Source of the DNA: CAZYPH01 sp964649095
Lineage (GTDB): Bacteria > Bdellovibrionota > UBA1018 > UBA923
DNA: 32,511 nt
Direction of reading: 5' to 3'
NCBI GenBank assembly: GCA_964649095.1
Contig: CAZYPH010000012.1
Coordinates: 1-32,511 of the forward strand
This document shows positions 16,262-23,529 of this stretch, piece by piece; the stretch's first letter is position 1, and the number at the start of each line of letters is the position of its first letter. Both the position numbers and the translations under genes were made by a program. Below the pieces are notes generated by a model. The model searched no databases and was not told the origin of the DNA. It saw nothing but the letters and a program-made list of their open reading frames with translations.

Positions 16262-16888
16262 ATGGGTTATAATCCGAAGGATTTTTATTTTAAGAAGGCC
16301 AAAGAACAGAACTTTGCCGCGCGGTCGATTTTTAAATTAGAAGAAATTGATCAGCGTTTTCGTATTTTAAGACCACAAATGAAGGTCTTAGATCTGGGCT
16401 GCGCGCCCGGCAGCTGGGCTCAGTATGCCTCTCAAAAGATTGGACCAAAAGGGCGCTGCATCGGCATTGATTTGCAACGCGTTAAAATCGCGCTTCCCAA
16501 TTGCCGTTTCATTCAAGGCGATGCGTTTGAGCAGCCGTTATTAGATTCCATACTCACTGAAGAGGGCCTTGATCAGTTTGATATCATCATGAGTGATATG
16601 GCTCCAAAAACAACGGGTGTTCGTTTGCAAGACCAAGCACGCTCATACCAGCTTTGTGTGCGTGCTCACGATGTGGCGCAGCGCAATCTAAAACCCGGTG
16701 GCACGCTCATCGTAAAATTCTTTCAAAGTGATTGGTTTGAAGACTTTGTAAAAGAGTTACGACCGCATTTTAAAAAAATTGAACTCTTACGACCTAAAAG
16801 CACACGCAAAAATAGTTTTGAAATATTTATTCTAGGACTCGATTACCAGCCCACTACTACTGCAACACCTGCGGACTCTGTTTTATGA
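16262..16888 (+). CDS. rlmE: RlmE/FtsJ family 23S rRNA (uridine-2'-O)-methyltransferase
   Basis: RlmE methylates the 2'-O of U2552 in 23S rRNA of the large subunit. The SAM-binding motif is VLDLGCAPGSWAQYA, followed by GIDLQRVKI. The K-D-K-E type catalytic residues are visible: K25 in ARSIFKLEEI, Asp in IIMSDMAPKTTG, Lys in LIVKFFQ, Glu in NSFEIFILG. The protein is 208 residues from the ATG at 16262, which has AAGG 9 bases upstream; an in-frame GTG at 16244 is possible. The conserved protein ends near FEIFILGLDY. The last ~10 residues, including TTTATPADSVL, are encoded by the antisense strand of an ATPase gene remnant, so the natural stop seems to have been lost or replaced. It is divergent from rmlB with 35 bases between starts. 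Confidence 0.94.
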   Translation: MGYNPKDFYFKKAKEQNFAARSIFKLEEIDQRFRILRPQMKVLDLGCAPGSWAQYASQKIGPKGRCIGIDLQRVKIALPNCRFIQGDAFEQPLLDSILTEEGLDQFDIIMSDMAPKTTGVRLQDQARSYQLCVRAHDVAQRNLKPGGTLIVKFFQSDWFEDFVKELRPHFKKIELLRPKSTRKNSFEIFILGLDYQPTTTATPADSVL

Positions 16889-16983
16889 ATTGCGCTCGAA
16901 TCCACGTCGACTTTCCTGCGCCTCGAGCGCCAAAAATGAAGAAACTATTTGATAGTAATAAGATTAAATAACCGTTTAACCAT
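16857..16983 (-). pseudogene. Remnant of an AAA-type (DUF4143-like) ATPase gene, N-terminal fragment
   Basis: On the minus strand an ATG at 16983 begins MVKRLFN. After a one-base frame change the sequence continues LLLSNSFFIFGARGAGKSTW and IRAQFIKQSP, then stops at TAG (16857-16859). GARGAGKST is a perfect Walker A motif, and the whole arrangement (short MxKR start, NSFF, then the P-loop within ~30 residues) is typical of the N-terminus of single-gene AAA_14/DUF4143 ATPases, proteins of ~380-400 residues often scattered in bacterial genomes. Only ~40 codons remain, with a frameshift and no Walker B, so it is a fossil. It fills most of the space between rlmE and the GYF gene and overlaps the last 32 bases of rlmE on the opposite strand. 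Confidence 0.65.
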
Positions 16984-17034
16984 ACTAAAAAATTGTCCGC
17001 TAATTCTATAGCATGGTTAATAATCGTCCGCGCT

Positions 17035-18558
17035 TTAAGGTTCGCCCTCGGCAGAGTCTGCTGAGCCGGTGTCTGCTGAAGTTGCTTCTGACGACGTCGC
17101 GACTTGGGGTTTAACCTGTTGCAGGGCCTCTTCTAACTGTTTAAAGGCATCGGCTACTTTGTTAGCTTGAGCGCGAATTTGATCTAACGAGACTTTTTCG
17201 CCATTCATGGCACCGTTTTCTAACTGATTCAACGCATCCGCTGTTTGAATGACACTACCCAACAGTCCCACCTCACGCGCAAAACTAGGCTCACGTTTTA
17301 CCAAATCACTACCCAGCTGTTTTAATCTTACAGAGGCCGCCTCATACCCCGTGCGATCTGCAGCCCAAACCTTTTTCGAGGCAGGGGCTGTACGCTTTTT
17401 ATTTAACTTAAAATAAAGTGCTGCACTATTGTCTACCAGCTCACGCAATTGCTGACGCGCGTCGTCTATTTGCGTCCATACACGTAGGCGTTCGGCCGCA
17501 AGTTGCTCTTCGTACGCTTTTTTCTTGGCGGCATACACATCATCTTTTTCGCCACCTAGAAATACGTATTTCGAATAAAACAAGACTCGTTGTGCGCCAA
17601 GAATACTGGCAAAGTCTTTGGGTACATCCGCTTTTGGAATATCTTTTAATTTTTCTGCCACCACTTCAGATTGTTCAGGACTGTCAAAGACGACCAAAAC
17701 ATAATCGCCATACGGAATAGTTTCACCATTTGCGCCTCGAAAAACATTCGACAACGCACCGTGACCAACCACAGTCAGCGTTTGCGCCTGAGTATAATCT
17801 TTCACCCCCACTAGCGTACCTGGTACACCGCGGAGTGCGATTGTTACGTTGGTCTGATCAGGCAAGTTTGTAGCGATAAAGAATTTTGGTTCTGACTTTT
17901 GATCGCCAACTAATTCGATCGAAAATGCCGCACCGTTACTGAGGGGCATGCCTGCAGCTTTCTTTAAATCCTCCAGGGAATTTAACGACAAACCCTCAGG
18001 AACTGTTAGCCTCGTCAGACGTGAGCGAATCGATTCGGGCAAATACTGTGTCACTGCATCAAGCCTTGGGAGCGAGGCCGGTACTGGCAATACCGGTAAC
18101 TGTGCGCGATGGATCGCCTCTACGGCGCTCGTTAGACCAATTTTCCTCAACGAATCATCCAACACGTGCGTCACGGTCGCTTGGTACAATCCCAAAAAAC
18201 CTACTACGACTATAAAAGTGAGGCTAAGTTTCTTAAACACAGATGTTTTTCCTTCATTTGATGGCTTGTGAAACGAATTGTTAGTTTGTGATGTTGAAGT
18301 CGGCTCGACACTTAAGTCCGTTAGATTCTTTAGCACTAAAGGCTTCGACGCCCTAAAATCGTTTTTGAAGTCTTGCAGGTCTTCGCCTAAAACCCAATCA
18401 GCAAAACCCTCTTTCCACAAAAAAGTCGTATTGAGAATACTACCTTCAGCAATACGTGCCTGAATTTCTGCATGTGAATAGGGCCCTTCGTGATGATCAA
18501 CCACATAGATAAACCACTCTTTGGTAGCCGATTTTACAACATCTTGTTTGTCGGACAT
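17035..18558 (-). CDS. GYF-domain membrane protein of unknown function
   Basis: A 507-residue protein. Residues 14-58 form a bacterial GYF_2-type domain: EWFIYVVDHHEGPYSHAEI then FLWKEGFADWVLGED. Such domains probably bind proline-rich peptides. A Ser/Thr/Asn linker leads to one membrane helix at ~111-130, so the GYF domain is cytoplasmic and residues 131-507 are probably periplasmic. The middle region is beta-rich (FFIATNLPDQTNVTIALRGV). The C-terminal third is alpha-helical, probably coiled coil (VYAAKKKAYEEQLAAERLRV; VADAFKQLEEALQQV), and ends in an acidic Ser/Ala-rich tail. An AGGA ribosome site precedes the ATG. It looks like a transmembrane adaptor; the partner is unknown. It is divergent from the arginase-like gene with 93 bases between. 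Confidence 0.8.
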   Translation of the reverse strand: MSDKQDVVKSATKEWFIYVVDHHEGPYSHAEIQARIAEGSILNTTFLWKEGFADWVLGEDLQDFKNDFRASKPLVLKNLTDLSVEPTSTSQTNNSFHKPSNEGKTSVFKKLSLTFIVVVGFLGLYQATVTHVLDDSLRKIGLTSAVEAIHRAQLPVLPVPASLPRLDAVTQYLPESIRSRLTRLTVPEGLSLNSLEDLKKAAGMPLSNGAAFSIELVGDQKSEPKFFIATNLPDQTNVTIALRGVPGTLVGVKDYTQAQTLTVVGHGALSNVFRGANGETIPYGDYVLVVFDSPEQSEVVAEKLKDIPKADVPKDFASILGAQRVLFYSKYVFLGGEKDDVYAAKKKAYEEQLAAERLRVWTQIDDARQQLRELVDNSAALYFKLNKKRTAPASKKVWAADRTGYEAASVRLKQLGSDLVKREPSFAREVGLLGSVIQTADALNQLENGAMNGEKVSLDQIRAQANKVADAFKQLEEALQQVKPQVATSSEATSADTGSADSAEGEP

Positions 18559-18651
18559 AGTTAGAATCCTAGATATACTAGTTGATGTGTGTGAATCGCT
18601 AAACCGTTTAAACTGCTAACGCCTTAACAATCGCCTTAACATTAATGATAG

Positions 18652-20250
18652 ATGACTTTTGCTATGACTAACAAAATAAAAAATATTTGGTTCACAGATG
18701 ATTCGTTTCAAACGAACACACATCACGCGCCGCAGCAGCCACGTTTTGTATTACTGGGGGCCGCTGACGATAGGGCCGTTGCAAATGTACAGGGGCGATT
18801 AGGTAGCAACCATGGCCCTGACACCATTCGTCGTTGTTTAGGTAATTTATTTTTAGGACTTGAAGGCCAGCTACAATCGTTAGTTTTAGGCTCTGGGCAC
18901 AACTCCGAACTAGGACAGTCTATCGAAGAAGGTCACCAAACATTTCGAAATACAATTAGTTCTTACGCCAAACGAGGCACGCTACCGATTGCCATTGGAG
19001 GAAGCCATGACTACGGCTATCCACACGTTGCCGGCATAACAGAGGGTCTAAATATCTCGCCCAGTGAACTAGCTGTAATTAACATCGATGCGCATCTCGA
19101 CGTTCGACCACGAAGCAATGGAAAGATCACCAGTGGTTCACCGTTTTATTTAGCTATCGAAGAAGGTGTATTATTGGCGTCGAATTTCTATGAGTTTGGC
19201 ATACAAGAACACGCCAATGACATACAGTTTTTTGAATATTTAACCTCAAGGGGTGCCCATATTTTGACGCTGCACCACCTGCGAACACAGAATGAATCAA
19301 TTGCTAACCAATTTCGAAACTTGGTTAGGCAATTGGTCGATGCCAATAAGAAAATCTTAGTCAGCTTTGATTTAGATGCCGTGCAGGCGTGCGATGCACC
19401 TGGCGTATCGGCTCCACAAAGCGAAGGTCTTACGTCGCACGAGTTTCTAGAAATGTGCCGCATCGCAGGTGATACGCCAGCGGTCGTGTCAGTAGGGTAT
19501 TTTGAAGTTAATCCTAACTTTGACATCGATGATCGCACTGCGCGGCTAACAGCTACAGGGATTCACCGTTTTCTAACTCACCGATTAAAAAACGTCCTAG
19601 GGACACTAGCGTTCTTCGTGATGACAACCATGCTACTAAGCGCGAGCACTGTAGAGGCAAGCGGCCGCCTTCAACAAAACACGATCAACCAACAATTAGA
19701 AGAACTCTATTTTAAAGCTAAGACGATAGAAGGTGCTACCGAACGCAAACAACTGCATGAGGAAGCAATCAAAATCGCTGACGACCTTCGCAACAATAAT
19801 ACAATTGTTGATCAGAAACTTCTGGGCCTAAAGTGGTGGGTTGCACACCGAGGGGAATTAGCAAAATCGGAAGGCGTTTTGTCCGCTCTGAAAACAGCAA
19901 AAGAACTGGAAAAAGCGCTGTTAGAATTAAAGTCGATAAACCCGAATTACGATAACGCACTCGCCGATCGTACACTAGGTTTTCTCTATTCTATTCTACC
20001 GCCTATTATCTCTATCGGCAGCACACGCAAAGCAGACCAGCACCTACGTGCCGCGTTAAAACTAGAACCAGAGTTTCCACCAAATAAATTATATTTAGCA
20101 GAATTTTTAGTGAAACAAGGTGAACTAACAGAAGCTAGAAAACTAGCTAATGAAGTAAAACGTCAGCTGCCATTTCAATGCAAAAACCCTGTTGAAAAAG
20201 ACGAATGGCTACAAAAACTAAATTATATCTTATCGCGAACGGCCATTTAA
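18652..20250 (+). CDS. Arginase/formiminoglutamase-family hydrolase fused to a membrane segment and TatT/TPR-like domain
   Basis: A 532-residue fusion. Residues ~30-310 are a complete ureohydrolase domain. All six manganese ligands are present: His119 in GGSHDYG, Asp146/His148/Asp150 in INIDAHLDVR, and Asp240/Asp242 in SFDLDAVQACDAPG. The motif set resembles formimidoylglutamase/agmatinase-like enzymes; the exact substrate is not readable, and no hut or polyamine gene is nearby. The domain ends normally at RTARLTATGIHRFL. Then comes a hydrophobic segment (313-333) ending STVEASG, which looks exactly like a secretory signal peptide. The helical part at 340-532, with LGFLYSILPPIISIGSTRKA and LYLAEFLVKQGELTEARKLA, is reminiscent of TRAP-transporter TatT/TPR proteins. 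The 3' end overlaps the convergent glycosyltransferase gene by 21 bases. Confidence 0.85.
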   Translation: MTFAMTNKIKNIWFTDDSFQTNTHHAPQQPRFVLLGAADDRAVANVQGRLGSNHGPDTIRRCLGNLFLGLEGQLQSLVLGSGHNSELGQSIEEGHQTFRNTISSYAKRGTLPIAIGGSHDYGYPHVAGITEGLNISPSELAVINIDAHLDVRPRSNGKITSGSPFYLAIEEGVLLASNFYEFGIQEHANDIQFFEYLTSRGAHILTLHHLRTQNESIANQFRNLVRQLVDANKKILVSFDLDAVQACDAPGVSAPQSEGLTSHEFLEMCRIAGDTPAVVSVGYFEVNPNFDIDDRTARLTATGIHRFLTHRLKNVLGTLAFFVMTTMLLSASTVEASGRLQQNTINQQLEELYFKAKTIEGATERKQLHEEAIKIADDLRNNNTIVDQKLLGLKWWVAHRGELAKSEGVLSALKTAKELEKALLELKSINPNYDNALADRTLGFLYSILPPIISIGSTRKADQHLRAALKLEPEFPPNKLYLAEFLVKQGELTEARKLANEVKRQLPFQCKNPVEKDEWLQKLNYILSRTAI

Positions 20251-21462
20251 AAACTCGATAAACTTTTCATCACAACGCGTATGGGTAAACGCATCCGCAA
20301 CGTGCCGGCAAGACGTTCTTGTTTCCGCAGACATCAACGTTTGTAGCGCCGTATTTAATGCGCCACCAAATGAACTGTGCCCAATCTGCCGGGCTCGTAA
20401 ACTCGACGCAACCCCACGTTGAACCAAATAGTGCGTCGATAAATATTGATCGACATTGCTAGGCAAGAGCAAAGTAGGCTTCGCATACTTCAGTGCTTGG
20501 TAGGCCGTTGTCGAACCACCATTACAAACCACCCAACGCGCCTCTTTGCAGGCAACGTCACCGTCGACCATTGCCTGGTAATTTACGTCGACTCCGTTGA
20601 TCGTAGTAGTCGCCTCATCCAGCCCCCCTGCTGTGGAAACTAGCAGCCTTTTTATGGGCCAATGCTCGCAGAGTTGCTCAACCAAACGCACTAACTGGTC
20701 GTTACGCCCTGAAGAACCCATCGTAACATAACAATCCGCCTCAAGAGTCTGGGTCGTGGTAGATGGAATACTTGGGCTCCAAAAGATAGGCCCAATGTAA
20801 TGGCTCTTGTCGGAACGGCCAAAACCCAACTCCGGTACGTCAGGATGCAGCAAATAATCACCACTTAATAACATTCGAAACATGTCACCAAACGGTGCGA
20901 GACCCAAACTTCTACGCAGCCGATGCACACCGTTAAACATAGATGAAACGATATATTTATAGATATTACGGTACCCGGCGACGACATTTTCTTCAGTAAG
21001 GCCGAGCTGCAAACACCAATCGACGGCAAAATTATCGGGCACGATCTGAGGCATCAAATCAGATGCCTCTAACCAATAGGCATTTATAAGATTTGCGACA
21101 GGAATATCAAAACGCGTACCAATAGTAGACGCAGTCAATCGCAAGTCATGAATAATTAAATCAGGTTTAACCAAATTTACAAGACGGGCATCACTTTCAA
21201 AATAATTATAGATATCATTATCAGTATATAATGGTGTACCCCAGTAGTTCGATCGAACATAGGCTTCATGCGAAACTGTGTGCACATCAAAAAACGCAAT
21301 GCTGTCACTGGATGTCGAAAAGTCTAATTGCCAACGCCGCGCATTTTTAAAATTCACCGCAAAAACGACAACGTGCCCCGCCGTCGCAGCGACTTTGGCA
21401 AGGCTATATAAGCGTACGATTTGAGCAAGTGTAATGGCCTCGACAATAAACAAAAGTTTCAT
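20230..21462 (-). CDS. UGT-type glycosyltransferase, probably acting on the carotenoid
   Basis: A 410-residue glycosyltransferase of the GT-B fold, similar to GT1/UDP-glucosyltransferases. The N-terminus MKLLFIVEAITLAQIVRLYS is the acceptor-side strand-helix. A central YVTMGSSGRNDQLVRLVEQL segment opens the donor domain, and the donor-sugar motif is WVVCNGGSTTAYQALKYAKP followed by LLLPSNVDQYLSTHYLVQRG. It is the last gene of the crt operon, 9 bases after crtZ, so the likely acceptor is a hydroxyl of zeaxanthin/astaxanthin. That is the role of CrtX elsewhere, but the sequence is not close enough to Pantoea CrtX from memory to assign the symbol. Its 3' end overlaps the convergent arginase-fusion gene by 21 bases. 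Confidence 0.82.
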   Translation of the reverse strand: MKLLFIVEAITLAQIVRLYSLAKVAATAGHVVVFAVNFKNARRWQLDFSTSSDSIAFFDVHTVSHEAYVRSNYWGTPLYTDNDIYNYFESDARLVNLVKPDLIIHDLRLTASTIGTRFDIPVANLINAYWLEASDLMPQIVPDNFAVDWCLQLGLTEENVVAGYRNIYKYIVSSMFNGVHRLRRSLGLAPFGDMFRMLLSGDYLLHPDVPELGFGRSDKSHYIGPIFWSPSIPSTTTQTLEADCYVTMGSSGRNDQLVRLVEQLCEHWPIKRLLVSTAGGLDEATTTINGVDVNYQAMVDGDVACKEARWVVCNGGSTTAYQALKYAKPTLLLPSNVDQYLSTHYLVQRGVASSLRARQIGHSSFGGALNTALQTLMSAETRTSCRHVADAFTHTRCDEKFIEFLNGRSR

Positions 21463-21471
21463 TTTTAACTT

Positions 21472-21894
21472 TTAGAACCACAAAAATCCGTACGGTTCGC
21501 ACCCGTGTTTTGTTATCGAGGTATGGTGTTTACGATGAGCGCTACGTACTGCACGTGTCCATTTTGTATGTGTCTCCAACCGGGCAAAACGCTGATGGGT
21601 GTAAATATCGTGTAAAATAAAGTAGAGAACGCCATAGACTGTAATTCCAAGCCCAATTTCCAAACAACGATTTTCGTACACCACCCCTACGCGGATTAAT
21701 ACGATCGCGACAACGGTAAAAAAAAGACTAAAAACATCGTTAGTCTGCCACAGCTTAGATTTTACGATGTGATGACTCTTATGAATGGGCCATAGAATAC
21801 CGTGGAATAGGTAACGATGCATAAAGTAAGAAACGGCCTCAGTAAGGACGACACCTAATAATATATAAGCAACTGAGTATATAGTTTGTATCAT
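21472..21894 (-). CDS. crtZ: Beta-carotene 3-hydroxylase CrtZ (fatty acid hydroxylase superfamily)
   Basis: This di-iron membrane hydroxylase adds the 3 and 3' hydroxyls to beta-ionone rings, giving zeaxanthin or, with the ketolase, astaxanthin. At 140 residues it is somewhat shorter than typical CrtZ (about 160-175), but all histidine clusters are present: HRYLFH, HKSHH, HDIYTH and HRKHH. The membrane segments around residues 5-22 and 55-90 are intact. The shortness lies mainly at the C-terminus, which ends ...GCEPYGFLWF soon after the last cluster. The start overlaps the crtW stop by ATGA, so the two are translationally coupled. The glycosyltransferase gene follows after 9 bases. Confidence 0.9.
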   Translation of the reverse strand: MIQTIYSVAYILLGVVLTEAVSYFMHRYLFHGILWPIHKSHHIVKSKLWQTNDVFSLFFTVVAIVLIRVGVVYENRCLEIGLGITVYGVLYFILHDIYTHQRFARLETHTKWTRAVRSAHRKHHTSITKHGCEPYGFLWF

Positions 21895-22583
21895 ATTTTC
21901 TCTGTCGGAAGCTCAAACCACCTTAAATGGGGCTTGCGGTGGTGTATCAAATGATAACCAAAATGATAGCAGGTGATAAATGACAACCATGCGGGGTATT
22001 CGTTATCTCGTGCGTTATGACGATCACTAAATGGCCGCCCCGCAAGGCGACGGTGGGGTAGATAGGTGCCAAAATAGAATAGCTGAAACGTGCTCAAAAT
22101 GGCGGGGAGTGCCCAAAAAATCAAAATAGACGCCATCGATAACCCCACCCACTTCAAGGTTTGCACAAATACGACGAGCCAAAAAAGCTGCTGCCAGGTT
22201 AAATACGTCATCATAAATTTTAAATACCACCGCGCAAATGACTGCGGATGTGAATCTAAAAAGTCGGGGTCTTTGTTAGTACCCGAATACCGATGGTGTT
22301 CGTGGTGTTTTTTATTCAAAAATCGATACGAAAAACCTGCATATAGAAAAACACATATTTGCCCTACAACCCAATTTATACGGGTGTGTCGAGGCAGAAC
22401 CAACCCATGCATCGCATCATGGGCTGCAATAAATAAACCTACAAACAAGAATGTTTGAATGGTTACAATGACGGGCGTTGAATATTCAGAATGAGTGCCC
22501 ACGAGGCCATAAAATAAAAAAGTCAGAAACACGATAATCTGTACGACGGTTACTACTAAACTTTTTGTAATCCAATCACCCAT
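21891..22583 (-). CDS. crtW: Beta-carotene ketolase CrtW
   Basis: CrtW introduces the 4 and 4' keto groups on beta-carotene or zeaxanthin (canthaxanthin, astaxanthin). The 230-residue protein is an integral-membrane desaturase-type di-iron enzyme. The histidine motifs are AHDAMHG, KKHHEHHRYSGT followed by DPDF, and YHFGYHLIHHRKPH. The ketolase-specific stretch FGTYLPHR, followed by SDRHNARD, separates it from ordinary fatty acid desaturases. Length is typical (about 240). It sits between crtB (23-base gap) and crtZ (4-base overlap). Together with CrtZ it makes an astaxanthin end product likely. Confidence 0.95.
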   Translation of the reverse strand: MGDWITKSLVVTVVQIIVFLTFLFYGLVGTHSEYSTPVIVTIQTFLFVGLFIAAHDAMHGLVLPRHTRINWVVGQICVFLYAGFSYRFLNKKHHEHHRYSGTNKDPDFLDSHPQSFARWYLKFMMTYLTWQQLFWLVVFVQTLKWVGLSMASILIFWALPAILSTFQLFYFGTYLPHRRLAGRPFSDRHNARDNEYPAWLSFITCYHFGYHLIHHRKPHLRWFELPTEKI

Positions 22584-22606
22584 GCGTACCCACTATCCTG
22601 TTTTTA

Positions 22607-23518
22607 TTATTTCATTTTTAACTTTATAAATTCAATTACGGTTAGCATTAAAATGCCGCATTTTTGCAAAAGTGGAACTACCGCTCGATGTCGTAAATAG
22701 AAGTAGGGCTGCTGCGACCTGTTTTTGCCATGGAGTATCTTACGACCTATAGCCCGATATAAATTAGCCGCCAACAACACGGCAAAACCAGCACGATTAG
22801 GCAAATACACGATGCCTAGTTTGCCGAGACGATACAATTCGTCGGCTCGATTAACCACATCGGTAACTACGGCTAATAATTTTTTATTATCAGCAAACAA
22901 ATGTGCTGGCTCAAGTTGATACTGCTTTAATAATTTTAACGGCAGATACACCCTGCCCATTTTATAGTCTTCCAACACATCACGTGCAATATTAGTGAGC
23001 TGCATCGCTTGGCCCATAGCCTCGGCATAACGATACGCGGTCGATTCAAACTGTGTGCGCGGTAAACCCAAAATCTGACACATCGTTAACCCAACAGTCG
23101 ACGCTACATAATAACAGTACTGATCAAGTTCGATGAAATCGGTGTAGGAGGTTTTAATTAAATCCCAATACATGCCCTGCAACAGTTCAAATAAGTATTT
23201 CGGTTCAAGTTCATACTGTTTCACTAAGGCCTGCAACGCATAAAACGGCGCAACGGCAATACCCGCAACCACATGGGTGCTGTCATCGACGGTGACGAAA
23301 TTTAGACGACCTTGCACCGCCTTTTTCGTTAAATCTTTTACAGTATTTAAATTTCGAAGGGCTTCGTCTTTATTAGCCGCATTATCAATGGCGTCATCAC
23401 AAGCGCGGCACCAGGCGTAGAACGCATGACTGGCCGCATAGGTAGCACGATCAAAAAAGACGGCTGCAAAAGCAAAAGACTTCGCATTTTTTTTAAAAGT
23501 AACTTTCGTACTATCCAT
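22607..23518 (-). CDS. crtB: Phytoene synthase CrtB
   Basis: CrtB condenses two geranylgeranyl diphosphates to phytoene. About 303 residues. The two aspartate motifs that bind the diphosphate-Mg complex are present: CDDAIDNA near the N-terminus and RDVLEDYKMGRVYLPL. The FYAWCRACDDAID context is typical of the trans-isoprenyl synthase fold. The start chosen is ATG 23518; a TTG three codons upstream would leave only 2 bases to the crtI stop. No Shine-Dalgarno sequence is seen, so translation probably depends on coupling to crtI. The C-terminus ends in a hydrophobic and lysine-rich tail (VIEFIKLKMK). The GGPP synthase gene (crtE) that would supply the substrate is not in the window. Confidence 0.96.
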   Translation of the reverse strand: MDSTKVTFKKNAKSFAFAAVFFDRATYAASHAFYAWCRACDDAIDNAANKDEALRNLNTVKDLTKKAVQGRLNFVTVDDSTHVVAGIAVAPFYALQALVKQYELEPKYLFELLQGMYWDLIKTSYTDFIELDQYCYYVASTVGLTMCQILGLPRTQFESTAYRYAEAMGQAMQLTNIARDVLEDYKMGRVYLPLKLLKQYQLEPAHLFADNKKLLAVVTDVVNRADELYRLGKLGIVYLPNRAGFAVLLAANLYRAIGRKILHGKNRSQQPYFYLRHRAVVPLLQKCGILMLTVIEFIKLKMK

Positions 23519-23529
23519 AGGCTGCAAAA

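Noticed and set aside
16892..16930. Inverted repeat GCGCTCGA...TCGAGCGC, looked like a terminator for rlmE
   Set aside because: The 23-base loop is long, no T-run follows, and the repeat falls in the Walker A coding region of the ATPase remnant, which explains the bases.
16971..18610. AACCGTTTAA-type sequence near 16971 and again at 18601, on both sides of the GYF gene
   Set aside because: Only about ten AT-rich bases are shared; too short to call a repeat or attachment site.
22090..22458. Plus-strand 122-codon frame inside crtW
   Set aside because: Antisense to a certain gene and without recognisable domain.
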